Shown piece after piece: positions 1 through 8,280 of a stretch of DNA of 64,000 nucleotides. Location of the stretch: the NCBI GenBank assembly GCA_051251725.1, contig JBPOFN010000025.1, positions 1 through 64,000 of the forward strand, given 5' to 3'. The stretch's first letter is position 1, and each line of letters starts with the position of its first letter. Both the position numbers and the translations under genes were made by a program. Below the pieces are notes generated by a model. The model did no database searches and was not told the origin of the DNA. It was given only the letters and a program-made list of their open reading frames with translations. This DNA comes from JALZUE01 sp051251725. Its GTDB lineage: Bacteria > Pseudomonadota > Gammaproteobacteria > Enterobacterales > Alteromonadaceae.

Positions 1-91
1 TTCTAGCTTCTAGCTTCTAGCTTCTAGCTTCTAGCTTCTAGCTTCTAGCTTCTAGCTTCTAGCTTCTAGCTTCTAGCTTCTAGCTTCTAGC
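1..91. repeat. Heptamer tandem array (TTCTAGC), 13 perfect copies
   Basis: Thirteen uninterrupted copies of TTCTAGC run from the first base, so the array probably extends beyond the window. It lies beyond the terminator of fadR and is not coding in any supported gene. Perfect copies suggest recent slippage expansion. Confidence 0.97.
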
Positions 92-115
92 AGGCATTGT
101 TAAATTACAGCTAAC

Positions 116-153
116 AAAAAGCCAAGCTATTTCAAGAATAGCTTGGCTTTATT
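116..153 (-). terminator. Rho-independent terminator of fadR
   Basis: An 11-bp stem (121-131 with 137-147) closes a 5-nt loop. On the minus strand it is followed by a run of T. It sits about 45 bp past the fadR stop codon. Confidence 0.85.
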
Positions 154-198
154 TTATGTATTTTAAAGGAGAAACTAACTGCCGAGTTAACCGCTAAA

Positions 199-909
199 TT
201 AGTCGGCCATTTCTCGTAAAATATCATCTTTTAATTCGGCCCATAATTCACCTGACTCAATGCCATAATTTCTTACCGCCAGCACAGCTTCATTAAATTT
301 ATTTTCTTTGGCCAATTCAATTAAAGATTGATAATAACGACGGGTAATATCACGCCCTTTTGGGTGAGCAAAATAATACGTCCCCATGCGAGAATATAAA
401 CCTTTGAAACCATTTAAGATCAACAAATAAATAGGATTACCCGAAGCCACCACTAAGGCTTTATTTAATTGATAATCAAATTCAGCAAAGGCTTCACCAG
501 TATCTTCAATTTCTTGCGACTCTGTTAATAATTCAACCGCTTTTTCAGGATTATTTTTTAACGCGCCGCGAATATAAATAGCACTTATATTGGTGCGTGC
601 TGACATCAGATTATCGACCAACTCAGGTACACCTTCTTGATCTAATTGCGCTAAGGTTTCTAAAATATTAAGGCTCGATGTTTCCCAAAAGTTATTCACT
701 TTTGTCGGCTTACCATGCTGAATCGTTAACCAACCGTCTCGTGCTAAACGTTGTAAAACTTCTCTTAATGTCGTGCGGGTTACCCCAATCAACTCAGAAA
801 GTTCTCTTTCAGCTGGTAAAATTGTACCCGGAGCAAAACGACCATTCCAAATTGATTCGACGATATACTGCTCAGCAAAACCTGCTGGACTATGCGCTTT
901 TATTACCAT
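199..909 (-). CDS. fadR: Fatty acid metabolism regulator FadR (GntR family)
   Basis: The 236-residue protein has the length and near-continuous similarity of enterobacterial FadR (239 aa). An N-terminal winged helix-turn-helix (about 8-75, with PAERELSELIGVTRTTLREVL) is followed by the acyl-CoA-binding FadR_C domain. In its family it represses beta-oxidation genes and activates fabA/fabB, and long-chain acyl-CoA releases it from DNA. It is divergent from nhaB, the same arrangement as in E. coli and Vibrio, which supports the name. The ATG start gives the conserved MVIKAHSPAGFAEQYI beginning. No obvious FadR operator was seen nearby, so its targets are presumably elsewhere. Confidence 0.95.
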   Translation of the reverse strand: MVIKAHSPAGFAEQYIVESIWNGRFAPGTILPAERELSELIGVTRTTLREVLQRLARDGWLTIQHGKPTKVNNFWETSSLNILETLAQLDQEGVPELVDNLMSARTNISAIYIRGALKNNPEKAVELLTESQEIEDTGEAFAEFDYQLNKALVVASGNPIYLLILNGFKGLYSRMGTYYFAHPKGRDITRRYYQSLIELAKENKFNEAVLAVRNYGIESGELWAELKDDILREMAD

Positions 910-1118
910 AGGGAGTATCTCAGGAAATTATTATTAGGATGATTAACTGATTGTACCAGAAGAATATAACCATACAAATCAGTAAATATTTCTTTTTCTA
1001 AATATTTTAACATTCGCTATTAAAGTGAATCGATTTTCTATGCTATTATTTGCATCAAATATAATGCCTAATAGTAAATTAGGTCTCTAACAACAACTAC
1101 TTAGATTTAAGGTTACAT

Positions 1119-2714
1119 ATGCAACAATCATTTATAGCCGCCTTCACAAAGAACTTCCTCGGAAATTCTCCTGAATGGTACAAAATTGCTATTATTGCTT
1201 TTTTGGTTATTAATCCCATCTTGTTTTTCTATATCAGCCCTTATGTCGCAGGTTGGGCTTTAGTTATTGAGTTTATTTTCACTTTAGCAATGGCATTAAA
1301 ATGTTATCCGCTGCAGCCAGGTGGCCTTTTAGCTATCGAAGCCGTGGTAATTGGGATGACATCGCCGGATCAGGTGATGCATGAAATCGTAGCCAATATT
1401 GAAGTACTACTATTACTAATTTTTATGGTCGCTGGTATCTACTTTATGAAAAACTTGTTGTTATTTTTGTTCACAAAAATAATTACTAAAGTTAAATCAA
1501 AAGCAATGGTGTCTTTATTATTCTGTTTCGCCGGTGCTTTTTTATCGGCCTTCTTAGACGCCCTAACCGTTATTGCGGTAGTTATCAGTGTTGCTATTGG
1601 TTTTTATTCGGTTTATCACAAAGTCGCCTCAGGTAAAGACTTCCACCATGATCACGACCATACTACCGACCAGGAATTAGCTGAATTATCACGTAATGAC
1701 CTTGAACACTTCCGTGGTTATTTACGTAACTTAATGATGCATGCGGGTGTTGGTACGGCTTTAGGTGGTGTTTGTACCATCGTGGGTGAGCCGCAGAATT
1801 TAATTATTGGCCAACAAGCCGGTTGGGATTTTGTTGAATTTGCCATTCGCATGTCGCCGGTTACTATTCCTGTTTTTATTGCTGGTTTAGCGACTTGTTT
1901 CTTATTGGAAAAGTTAAAATGGTTTGGCTACGGCGTTACACTTTCGGACAATGTTCGTACTATTTTAAATGACTTTGACCAGAAAGAAACAAAAAACAGA
2001 ACCAAGCGCGATAAAGTAAAATTAATCATGCAAGGCCTCGTTGGCCTTTGGCTAGTTATCGCTTTAGCAATGCATCTTGCCGCTGTCGGTTTAATTGGTT
2101 TAACGGTGATAATTTTGGCTACCTCTTTTAGCGGTATTACTGAAGAACATCAAATTGGCCATGCCTTTGAAGAAGCATTACCTTTTACAGCCTTACTCGC
2201 AGTATTCTTTGCGATTGTGGCGGTTATTATTGATCAGCAATTATTTACCCCGGTAATTACTTGGGTGCTAACTTTTGAAGGTGACATGCAACTGGTAATG
2301 TTCTACCTCGCAAACGGTTTGTTATCTATGGTCAGTGATAATGTATTTGTTGGTACGGTTTATATTACCGAAGTTAAAAATGCCTTAATTGCTGGTACTA
2401 TTACCCGCGATCAATTCGACTTATTAGCGGTAGCAATTAATACGGGTACTAACTTACCAAGTGTTGCCACGCCAAATGGTCAAGCGGCGTTCTTATTCTT
2501 ATTAACGTCAGCTTTAGCACCGTTAATTCGTTTATCATATGGTCGAATGGTGGTTATGGCATTCCCATATACTATCGTTTTAACGATTGTTGGCTTGTTA
2601 GCGATTTACAGCGGTAACTTACAATCAATGACGGATGGCTTTTATGAGTCTGGTTTAATTCAGCATCATTCAGCTAAAGAAGCATTAGAGGCTTTGCCTA
2701 ACAGCGGTCATTAA
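1119..2714 (+). CDS. nhaB: Na+/H+ antiporter NhaB
   Basis: A 531-residue polytopic inner-membrane protein with the composition, length and segments of NhaB, which expels Na+ in exchange for H+. A histidine/aspartate-rich loop (HHDHDHTTD, about residue 175) lies between membrane segments. The ATG is preceded by TAAGG at 6-nt spacing. The gene is divergent from fadR and followed by dsbB, a conserved gammaproteobacterial neighbourhood. A strong terminator separates it from dsbB. Sodium export fits a marine organism. Confidence 0.95.
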   Translation: MQQSFIAAFTKNFLGNSPEWYKIAIIAFLVINPILFFYISPYVAGWALVIEFIFTLAMALKCYPLQPGGLLAIEAVVIGMTSPDQVMHEIVANIEVLLLLIFMVAGIYFMKNLLLFLFTKIITKVKSKAMVSLLFCFAGAFLSAFLDALTVIAVVISVAIGFYSVYHKVASGKDFHHDHDHTTDQELAELSRNDLEHFRGYLRNLMMHAGVGTALGGVCTIVGEPQNLIIGQQAGWDFVEFAIRMSPVTIPVFIAGLATCFLLEKLKWFGYGVTLSDNVRTILNDFDQKETKNRTKRDKVKLIMQGLVGLWLVIALAMHLAAVGLIGLTVIILATSFSGITEEHQIGHAFEEALPFTALLAVFFAIVAVIIDQQLFTPVITWVLTFEGDMQLVMFYLANGLLSMVSDNVFVGTVYITEVKNALIAGTITRDQFDLLAVAINTGTNLPSVATPNGQAAFLFLLTSALAPLIRLSYGRMVVMAFPYTIVLTIVGLLAIYSGNLQSMTDGFYESGLIQHHSAKEALEALPNSGH

Positions 2715-2731
2715 TTTGTTTCAAAAGATTT

Positions 2732-2759
2732 AAAGCGCCTATTAGGCGCTTTTTTTTTA
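2732..2759 (+). terminator. Rho-independent terminator of nhaB
   Basis: A 9-bp stem, AAAGCGCCT (2732-2740) with AGGCGCTTT (2744-2752), closes a 3-nt loop. Its arm runs into a continuous T tract ending at 2758. Confidence 0.93.
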
Positions 2760-2842
2760 CGTTAATATAAAGCAATAAAAGTGTTAGCAATTTATAACTG
2801 CTTTTCATTACCTTTAATAAATAAGAGTTTGGAATTTAACTT

Positions 2843-3361
2843 ATGAGCGTTATCAGCCAATTAGCCAACAATAAAAAAGCTTGGTTATTACTTGCCTTAA
2901 GCGCAATAGCCTTAGAGCTAACTGCCTTGGTTTTTCAATATTTCATGGACCTAGCGCCATGCATTATGTGTGTCTATCAGCGTCTTGCTATTTTCGCGAT
3001 TGCGCTTGCCGGCTTAATTGGCGCTTACGGTAAACAGCATTTCATTACACGAGGTTTGGCTTTTTCGCTGTGGGGTATTGGGGCAATTTGGGGCTTAATA
3101 ATAGCTTTAGAGCATGTTGAAATGCAAAATGCGGCATTTTCGTTATTTGCTACATGCGACATAGTGCCAAACTTTCCAACTTGGGCACCTTTACATCAAT
3201 GGTTACCTTTTCTTTTTGAAGCGACTGGTGATTGTGGTGATATTAACTGGCAATTTTTAGGCTACTCCATGCCACAATGGATGATCCTAGTATATGCCCT
3301 TTATACACTTTTATTTGGTCTCGTTTTAGCCAGTAGAATAATCAAAGTGAAAAACATTTAA
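2843..3361 (+). CDS. dsbB: Disulfide bond formation protein DsbB
   Basis: A 172-residue inner-membrane quinone reductase that reoxidises DsbA. Four membrane segments and the two essential periplasmic cysteine pairs are present: C40-x-x-C43 and C105/C131, matching E. coli C41/C44 and C104/C130. It follows nhaB with its own spacer and terminator upstream. No dsbA lies in the window. Confidence 0.95.
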   Translation: MSVISQLANNKKAWLLLALSAIALELTALVFQYFMDLAPCIMCVYQRLAIFAIALAGLIGAYGKQHFITRGLAFSLWGIGAIWGLIIALEHVEMQNAAFSLFATCDIVPNFPTWAPLHQWLPFLFEATGDCGDINWQFLGYSMPQWMILVYALYTLLFGLVLASRIIKVKNI

Positions 3362-3406
3362 CTTTGATTCTCTCTAAGTAAGTACTATTTAGCGTGATTT
3401 TGTGTG

Positions 3407-3451
3407 GCCAATAAGTGAATAATAACGCTGACGAATTATTCACTTATTGGC
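3407..3451. terminator. Perfect 17-bp inverted repeat between convergent genes
   Basis: Arms 3407-3423 and 3435-3451 are perfectly complementary around an 11-nt loop. It lies between dsbB and the convergent DASS transporter gene. There is no clear T tract, so a bidirectional terminator is likely but not proven. Confidence 0.6.
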
Positions 3452-3606
3452 TTATTCAATTTGTCACTGTATTAACTTTCTAACTGAATTAATTTCTGTC
3501 TGTCTGTCCTAAATAAGGCTAATTTGTTGTAGCTGAGTGTTTGCAAGATATTATATTTTACAAGGTACCGCTTTGCTTTTACTAAGCGTTTTTCTTTAGC
3601 TAACAT

Positions 3607-4989
3607 TTATATCAGCAACAAATAACTAACGCCGGTTACTACCGCGACAGTTAATAAACTTAAGATAAAACCTTCTTGTACCATCTCTTTAATTTCAACT
3701 AAACCAGTACCATAAACGATAGCATTAGGCGCTGTCGCCACCGGCAACATAAAAGCACAACTTGCACAAATGGTAGCTGGGATCATAAAAACTAAAGGGT
3801 CTTGCTCGATTGAGAGTGCCGCGGCGGCTAATATTGGCAGTAATAGTGTCGCGGTAGCGGTATTACTGGTGATTTCTGTTAAATAAGTGACCACTAAACA
3901 AATCACCAAAACCATTAAAATAAGCGGCATACTGGCAATAGATGTTAACCATTCGCCAAGGATATTACTTAACCCTGACGCGACAAAACCTTTAGCAATA
4001 GCAATACCGCCGGCAAATAATAACAACATCCCCCACGGAATAGTTTTTGCACTTTCCCACGTTAATAAACGTCCTTTTTGACCATCAGAGGTTATAAACA
4101 TCAAAACCACAGCCAATAAAGCAATCGTACTATCACCAACCTCGGTTAACCCCAATAAACTCCTCCAACCGCCAAAGGGCTCTTGACGAGTGATCCACGC
4201 TAATGCCGTTAAACCAAAGATGCATAAAACTCGCTTTTCAGCTTTTGACCAAGGCGATAATGCCGGTATCGTTAACGTGAGTTTATCCTTGATATTACGA
4301 GTTAACCAAAGCGCCATTAGCGGTAATGAAATCACAACGACGGGGACGCCAACTTTCATCCATTGTAAAAAACTAAATTCGCTACTGACATACTCCTGGT
4401 AAACAGCCATAAATATTACATTAGGCGGCGTGCCTATTGGGGTTGCAACACCTCCTAAACTGGCGGCATAAGCAATCCCTAAGACAAGCGCGCAACTTAA
4501 GGTTCTATTATTTAATTTTTCAATTAAGGCTAACGCAATGGGTAACATGATTAACGTAGTGGCGGTATTTGAAATCCACATACTTAATAATGCCGATGTC
4601 AGCATAAAAGCAAAAACTAAGCGTTTACCGCTACTTAAGCCGACAAGCTTTAACATATAAATGGCTAATCGCTCATGCACCCTGCTTTGTTCAATCGCTT
4701 TTGACAACATAAAAGCACCCATCAGCAATAAAATAACATGGCTTCCTAGTGAAGCCGCGACAGCTTTATGGTCAAGAACACCAAACAGTGGCAATAGCGC
4801 AAAAGGAACTAAAGAAGTGGCCGGAATAGGGATTGCTTCACTTACCCACCAAATAACCGTTAAAGCAGTAATACCCGCTGCGATCGCGGCTTTATCTGGG
4901 ACATTGAAACTAATTAATAAGGCATAAAAGCTTAACGCCAATAACGGCGCTAAGTATAGAAAGGATGATTTAGACAGCCAGGGCTTCAT
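3607..4989 (-). CDS. DASS/SLC13-family sodium-coupled dicarboxylate (anion) transporter
   Basis: A 460-residue protein with about 11-12 hydrophobic segments. It has the duplicated DASS signatures: SNTATTLIMLPIA in the first half and SNTATATLLLPILAAAA in the second, each followed by a proline-rich hairpin (GTPPNVI; VATAPNAIVYG). The family imports succinate, fumarate, malate, citrate or sulfate with Na+; the substrate cannot be told from sequence. Its start overlaps the end of nagZ by 20 bp, so the two are probably translationally coupled. This suggests an operon of tetR, nagZ and the transporter. Confidence 0.88.
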   Translation of the reverse strand: MKPWLSKSSFLYLAPLLALSFYALLISFNVPDKAAIAAGITALTVIWWVSEAIPIPATSLVPFALLPLFGVLDHKAVAASLGSHVILLLMGAFMLSKAIEQSRVHERLAIYMLKLVGLSSGKRLVFAFMLTSALLSMWISNTATTLIMLPIALALIEKLNNRTLSCALVLGIAYAASLGGVATPIGTPPNVIFMAVYQEYVSSEFSFLQWMKVGVPVVVISLPLMALWLTRNIKDKLTLTIPALSPWSKAEKRVLCIFGLTALAWITRQEPFGGWRSLLGLTEVGDSTIALLAVVLMFITSDGQKGRLLTWESAKTIPWGMLLLFAGGIAIAKGFVASGLSNILGEWLTSIASMPLILMVLVICLVVTYLTEITSNTATATLLLPILAAAALSIEQDPLVFMIPATICASCAFMLPVATAPNAIVYGTGLVEIKEMVQEGFILSLLTVAVVTGVSYLLLI

Positions 4990-6004
4990 GGATTTTTTCG
5001 TTTTGTTTTTTCGCTAATTGCCACTGCGGATCAGCTGTACGCTGTGACCACCGGCCTAATAAACGAGATTGAGACAACATGGCTTGTAATCGCTGTTGGC
5101 TATCGCGCTTTATTTCTATATTCGCATTGTCAATAACATCAATTGCCGCTGCGCGATTATTGCACGTTAATAACATATCACAACCCGCTTGCTGCGCCGC
5201 TTCTGCCCGCTCAACATACCCGCCAACTACAGCTGCCCCTTGCATTGATAAATCGTCGCTAAAAATAACGCCATTAAAGCCAAGTTCAGCTCTTAATATT
5301 TGTTGTAACCACTTTCTTGAAAAGCCAACCGCTTCGTCATCAATGGCAGGGAAAATAATATGAGCTGGCATCAGTGCTGACAACAACTGCTCTTTAATTA
5401 GCTGTTGAAACGGCAACAGATCATTTTGATAAATATCCGCTTGGCTACGTTTATCTATTGGTAAAGCAATATGAGAGTCTTCTTTTACACTGCCGTGACC
5501 TGGGAAATGTTTACCTGTCGCTTTCATTCCTGTTTCATTCATACCATGAATAAAACTTTTAGCTAAGCGCGTGACTATTTCCGGCTCTTGATGAAAGGCG
5601 CGATTTCCAATAACCTCGCTAATACCGTTAACATCTAATACCGGAGCGAAGCTAATATCAATGCCACTAGCAATCACTTCAGACGCCATTAAATAACCGG
5701 CACTTTTGGCAAATTCAGCGGCGTGTTTCATATTTTCATTACTGGCTCGATATATATCAGCCATAGCAGGAATGGCCGAATATCCCTGACGAAAACGCTG
5801 TACTCGACCGCCTTCATGATCAACCGCAATTAATAACGGTTTTTTGGCAGCCGCTCTAATTTGAGCCGTTAGCTCATTAATTTGCTCAGGAGAATGATAG
5901 TTACGAGTAAATAAGATTAAACCGCCAACCAAAGGGTGCGCCAGAATTTCTTTATCTTCTGCGTCTAATGATGTTGATAAAACATCAACCATTAAAGGTC
6001 CCAC
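4970..6004 (-). CDS. nagZ: Beta-N-acetylhexosaminidase NagZ (GH3)
   Basis: A 344-residue cytoplasmic GH3 enzyme that removes N-acetylglucosamine from anhydromuropeptides in peptidoglycan recycling. Seen: VDHEGGRVQRF (61-71), the His loop KHFPGHG (165-171) and the nucleophile region SDDLSM with an Asp pair at 250-251. The start is GTG at 6004, giving the conserved MGPLMVDV beginning, with AAGGA upstream. It lies 22 bp downstream of the tetR gene and overlaps the DASS transporter, so the three look like one operon. Confidence 0.95.
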   Translation of the reverse strand: MGPLMVDVLSTSLDAEDKEILAHPLVGGLILFTRNYHSPEQINELTAQIRAAAKKPLLIAVDHEGGRVQRFRQGYSAIPAMADIYRASNENMKHAAEFAKSAGYLMASEVIASGIDISFAPVLDVNGISEVIGNRAFHQEPEIVTRLAKSFIHGMNETGMKATGKHFPGHGSVKEDSHIALPIDKRSQADIYQNDLLPFQQLIKEQLLSALMPAHIIFPAIDDEAVGFSRKWLQQILRAELGFNGVIFSDDLSMQGAAVVGGYVERAEAAQQAGCDMLLTCNNRAAAIDVIDNANIEIKRDSQQRLQAMLSQSRLLGRWSQRTADPQWQLAKKQNEKIHEALAV

Positions 6005-6026
6005 TAATATAAAATCCTTGTGATGA

Positions 6027-6710
6027 TTATTTTGTAATTGGTGCCGCTACGCCGGCAGCAACAAAAGGAATTATTTTTTCAATAATTTGAGTAATATCGA
6101 CTTTTTTATTGTAATCGTTATTGGCAATATCAATTAACGCTTCGCTTGACGACATAGTAAATACAACCGTGCCCATGGTAAAATGTAAACGCCAAAACAT
6201 ATCTTCTTGGCTCAATTGTGGATATGACTTTTTAACCGCAGTAACAAAATATTCTATTACCTGAGGATAACGAGTAGTTAAAAACCAGCGTAAAAAACCC
6301 TGACTATCACTATAACCGCGACCTAATAATAATAAGAAAATTGCGGCGCCGTTTTCTCTAAAACCGTTTAGTGATACTAAAGGTTGAACAAATGCGCCAA
6401 AAACATCAGTTAAACTCGGTTGTTCGAATGCACAAACCTCAGCTAAGGCAGCAGATAAATTTGGCGATAATTCATTCATATAACGCGACATTACCGCTTT
6501 GATCAACTCTTTTTTTGAACCAAAGTGATAATTAACCGCAGCTAAATTAACGTCCGCAACTCTAGTTATTTCACGTAACGAAGTTCCGTTAAAGCCATTA
6601 TTGGCAAACAGTTTCTCGGCCGCATTTAAAATACGCGCTTTGGTTGTTTCTTTACTGACATTTTTTGCAGCAGATTTTGTTAAGGGCTTTGTTATCGTTT
6701 TTATTGTCAT
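6027..6710 (-). CDS. TetR-family regulator, PsrA-like
   Basis: A 227-residue regulator with an N-terminal TetR helix-turn-helix (about 24-70) containing VNLAAVNYHFGSKKELI, which is very close to the DNA-reading helix of PsrA, the fatty-acid-responsive regulator of Pseudomonas and Shewanella. The C-terminal part resembles the PsrA ligand domain. It is first in a run with nagZ. A PsrA-type half-site pair (AAAC-N4-GTTT) lies 40 bp upstream and suggests autorepression. The PsrA assignment is inference; membership of TetR is certain. Confidence 0.8.
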   Translation of the reverse strand: MTIKTITKPLTKSAAKNVSKETTKARILNAAEKLFANNGFNGTSLREITRVADVNLAAVNYHFGSKKELIKAVMSRYMNELSPNLSAALAEVCAFEQPSLTDVFGAFVQPLVSLNGFRENGAAIFLLLLGRGYSDSQGFLRWFLTTRYPQVIEYFVTAVKKSYPQLSQEDMFWRLHFTMGTVVFTMSSSEALIDIANNDYNKKVDITQIIEKIIPFVAAGVAAPITK

Positions 6711-6747
6711 TGCCTTACCGGCTAATCACCAAGTATTATTGACCATT

Positions 6748-6763
6748 TTAAACATGCGTTTAA
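6748..6763. promoter_or_regulatory. Candidate PsrA-type operator (TTAAAC-N4-GTTTAA)
   Basis: The perfect half-sites TTAAAC (6748-6753) and GTTTAA (6758-6763) are separated by ATGC, 38 bp upstream of the tetR start. This fits the published PsrA core GAAAC-N4-GTTTC in its central AAAC-N4-GTTT. Confidence 0.55.
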
Positions 6764-6839
6764 TATATTACAAATATGTTAACTTTATATATTAACACTA
6801 TCGCTAAAACATCGGTAAAGCTTTGTTCAACTTACCCTA

Positions 6840-7514
6840 TTACCAGCCAACAAAAGCCGAATAACCAAAAATCACTTCAATCGCTAAATGAATGATTAAA
6901 GCCGGCCACAAACTGCCCGTGCGTAGCGTTAACCAACTCAATACCAACGAAGCTAAAGCCAGTGGCATTGACTCATACATAGGTTTTTTAATATGGAATA
7001 ACGCCTCAAAAACCGCGACAAATAATATCGCAATAGCATTGGCTGACTTTTCATTAACCTGCATATTTATCATTAGGCAGTGCTTGAGAGTACCCAGTAA
7101 AAAACCGCGATGAAAAATTTCCCAAGCAATCAAGGTTGAACAGGTAAAAATTATAAACTGTTCAAAGCGCTGACTTTGCCTTAAATATTCAATTGATGCA
7201 CCTTTGCGATAGTAAGCAAGGTAATCATCGGCAAAATTACCAAGGTATACGGCTAATAATGCCAAACCAAGCGCTGATAGCAAAACGACATAAAAGCTCA
7301 GGCGATCAAAAACCGGAAACTTAAAGTTTAGTACCCGAAAAGGGATCGCTAAAAACAATAATAAAAGTGCTGGAAAACCAACACGTAATACTGGCCACAA
7401 AGCCAAAAAGTTATCATATACAAATAATTTAGTGGCAAAATAATGGCCAAACAATTGGAGAAAAATTGCTGATATAACAATAATAAAGATGGGTTTTGTC
7501 GACACCGCGGACAT
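6840..7514 (-). CDS. CPBP-family intramembrane metalloprotease-like protein
   Basis: A 224-residue membrane protein with about 6 hydrophobic segments. The C-terminal half carries CPBP (Abi/RCE1-like) motifs in order: WEIFHRG (where most members have EExxxRG, so one Glu is replaced by Trp), FEALFHI (FxxxH) and HLAIE. The family includes prenyl-protein proteases and bacteriocin-related proteins; the substrate is unknown here. It is separated from the tetR gene by 129 bp. The first motif Glu is missing, so activity is uncertain. Confidence 0.75.
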   Translation of the reverse strand: MSAVSTKPIFIIVISAIFLQLFGHYFATKLFVYDNFLALWPVLRVGFPALLLLFLAIPFRVLNFKFPVFDRLSFYVVLLSALGLALLAVYLGNFADDYLAYYRKGASIEYLRQSQRFEQFIIFTCSTLIAWEIFHRGFLLGTLKHCLMINMQVNEKSANAIAILFVAVFEALFHIKKPMYESMPLALASLVLSWLTLRTGSLWPALIIHLAIEVIFGYSAFVGW

Positions 7515-7991
7515 AACTGTGCTCTGCTTTTAATTCGGAAACTAGTTATTACATTGTCTTTGGCTAATTTCAAGCCCCTTAGCTTAAGTCAATAACAAAT
7601 AGCTCCCTTTTGTACCCTATTACTATGTTTTATTCTCTTATCTTGTTTTCTCATGTTACGAATTATATTGGATTTACTATATAGTGAAAAAGTTCAAAGA
7701 CCTGAGACCTGCAAGCATTCACGCACACTATAAAATAAATTTTTATTTCGAGTTCGAGTTCGAGTTCGAGTTCGATAACAGTGTAGTTAAACAATTAAAC
7801 TGTTTATATTTCAGCCAAGTGGTTTAAATACAAATAACAGTAGATAAATATCAATCTTTTCATATCAAAAACTTTGTAACACAACAGCTACCAAGCATTA
7901 TAGGAAGCGATAAAACCTATATAAAACCTAGAATAGCTAACCATACAAACAAATAAATTATTAAATCATTAACAATTAACTGTGTTTATAT
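7515..7991. other. Non-coding spacer with a hexamer repeat
   Basis: No coding region with a plausible start was found. At 7747-7775 there are 4.8 perfect copies of TTCGAG. The rest is AT-rich without strong hairpins. Confidence 0.7.
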
Positions 7992-8020
7992 TTGATTTAT
8001 AAAAGCTATAGTAGTATAGT
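7992..8020 (+). promoter_or_regulatory. Sigma-70-like promoter of candidate small RNA
   Basis: TTGATT (7992-7997) and TATAGT (8015-8020) are separated by exactly 17 nt. No protein-coding start lies within the next 100 bases. Confidence 0.5.
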
Positions 8021-8026
8021 GTTTAT

Positions 8027-8117
8027 TAGTTAATGAGAACCCCTCAAAAACTATTTGTTATACTCCCTTATGTCTTTTTGATATTTTTAGCTCATTGATT
8101 TCAATGAGCTTTTTTTT
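8027..8117 (+). ncRNA. Candidate intergenic small RNA (about 90 nt)
   Basis: This is the interval between the predicted start site of the promoter at 7992-8020 and a strong intrinsic terminator. The terminator has stem AGCTCATTG 8089-8097 with CAATGAGCT 8102-8110, a 4-nt loop and eight T. The terminator cannot belong to an upstream plus-strand gene because the nearest coding regions upstream are on the minus strand. No open reading frame of note lies inside. It does not match Spot 42, GcvB, RyhB or 6S as I know them. Pyrimidine-rich single-stranded stretches (about 8063-8078) could pair with mRNA. Confidence 0.45.
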
Positions 8118-8280
8118 ACCTGTTTTTTGTTAATTTGGTTAAATTCCCCGGAAGCTCAACGAGCAAGCTAATTTTAAACGCTAGTTGAACAACAAATAGC
8201 AATAATTTTAAGCATTCGATATTGTTAATATCAAGCTATTGAATATACTGATCAAAACCAATTGATTATGTAAAACACTC

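Noticed and set aside
7349..7573. Open frame overlapping the CPBP gene start on the same strand
   Set aside because: Low-complexity Leu/Cys-rich shadow of the real membrane protein frame.
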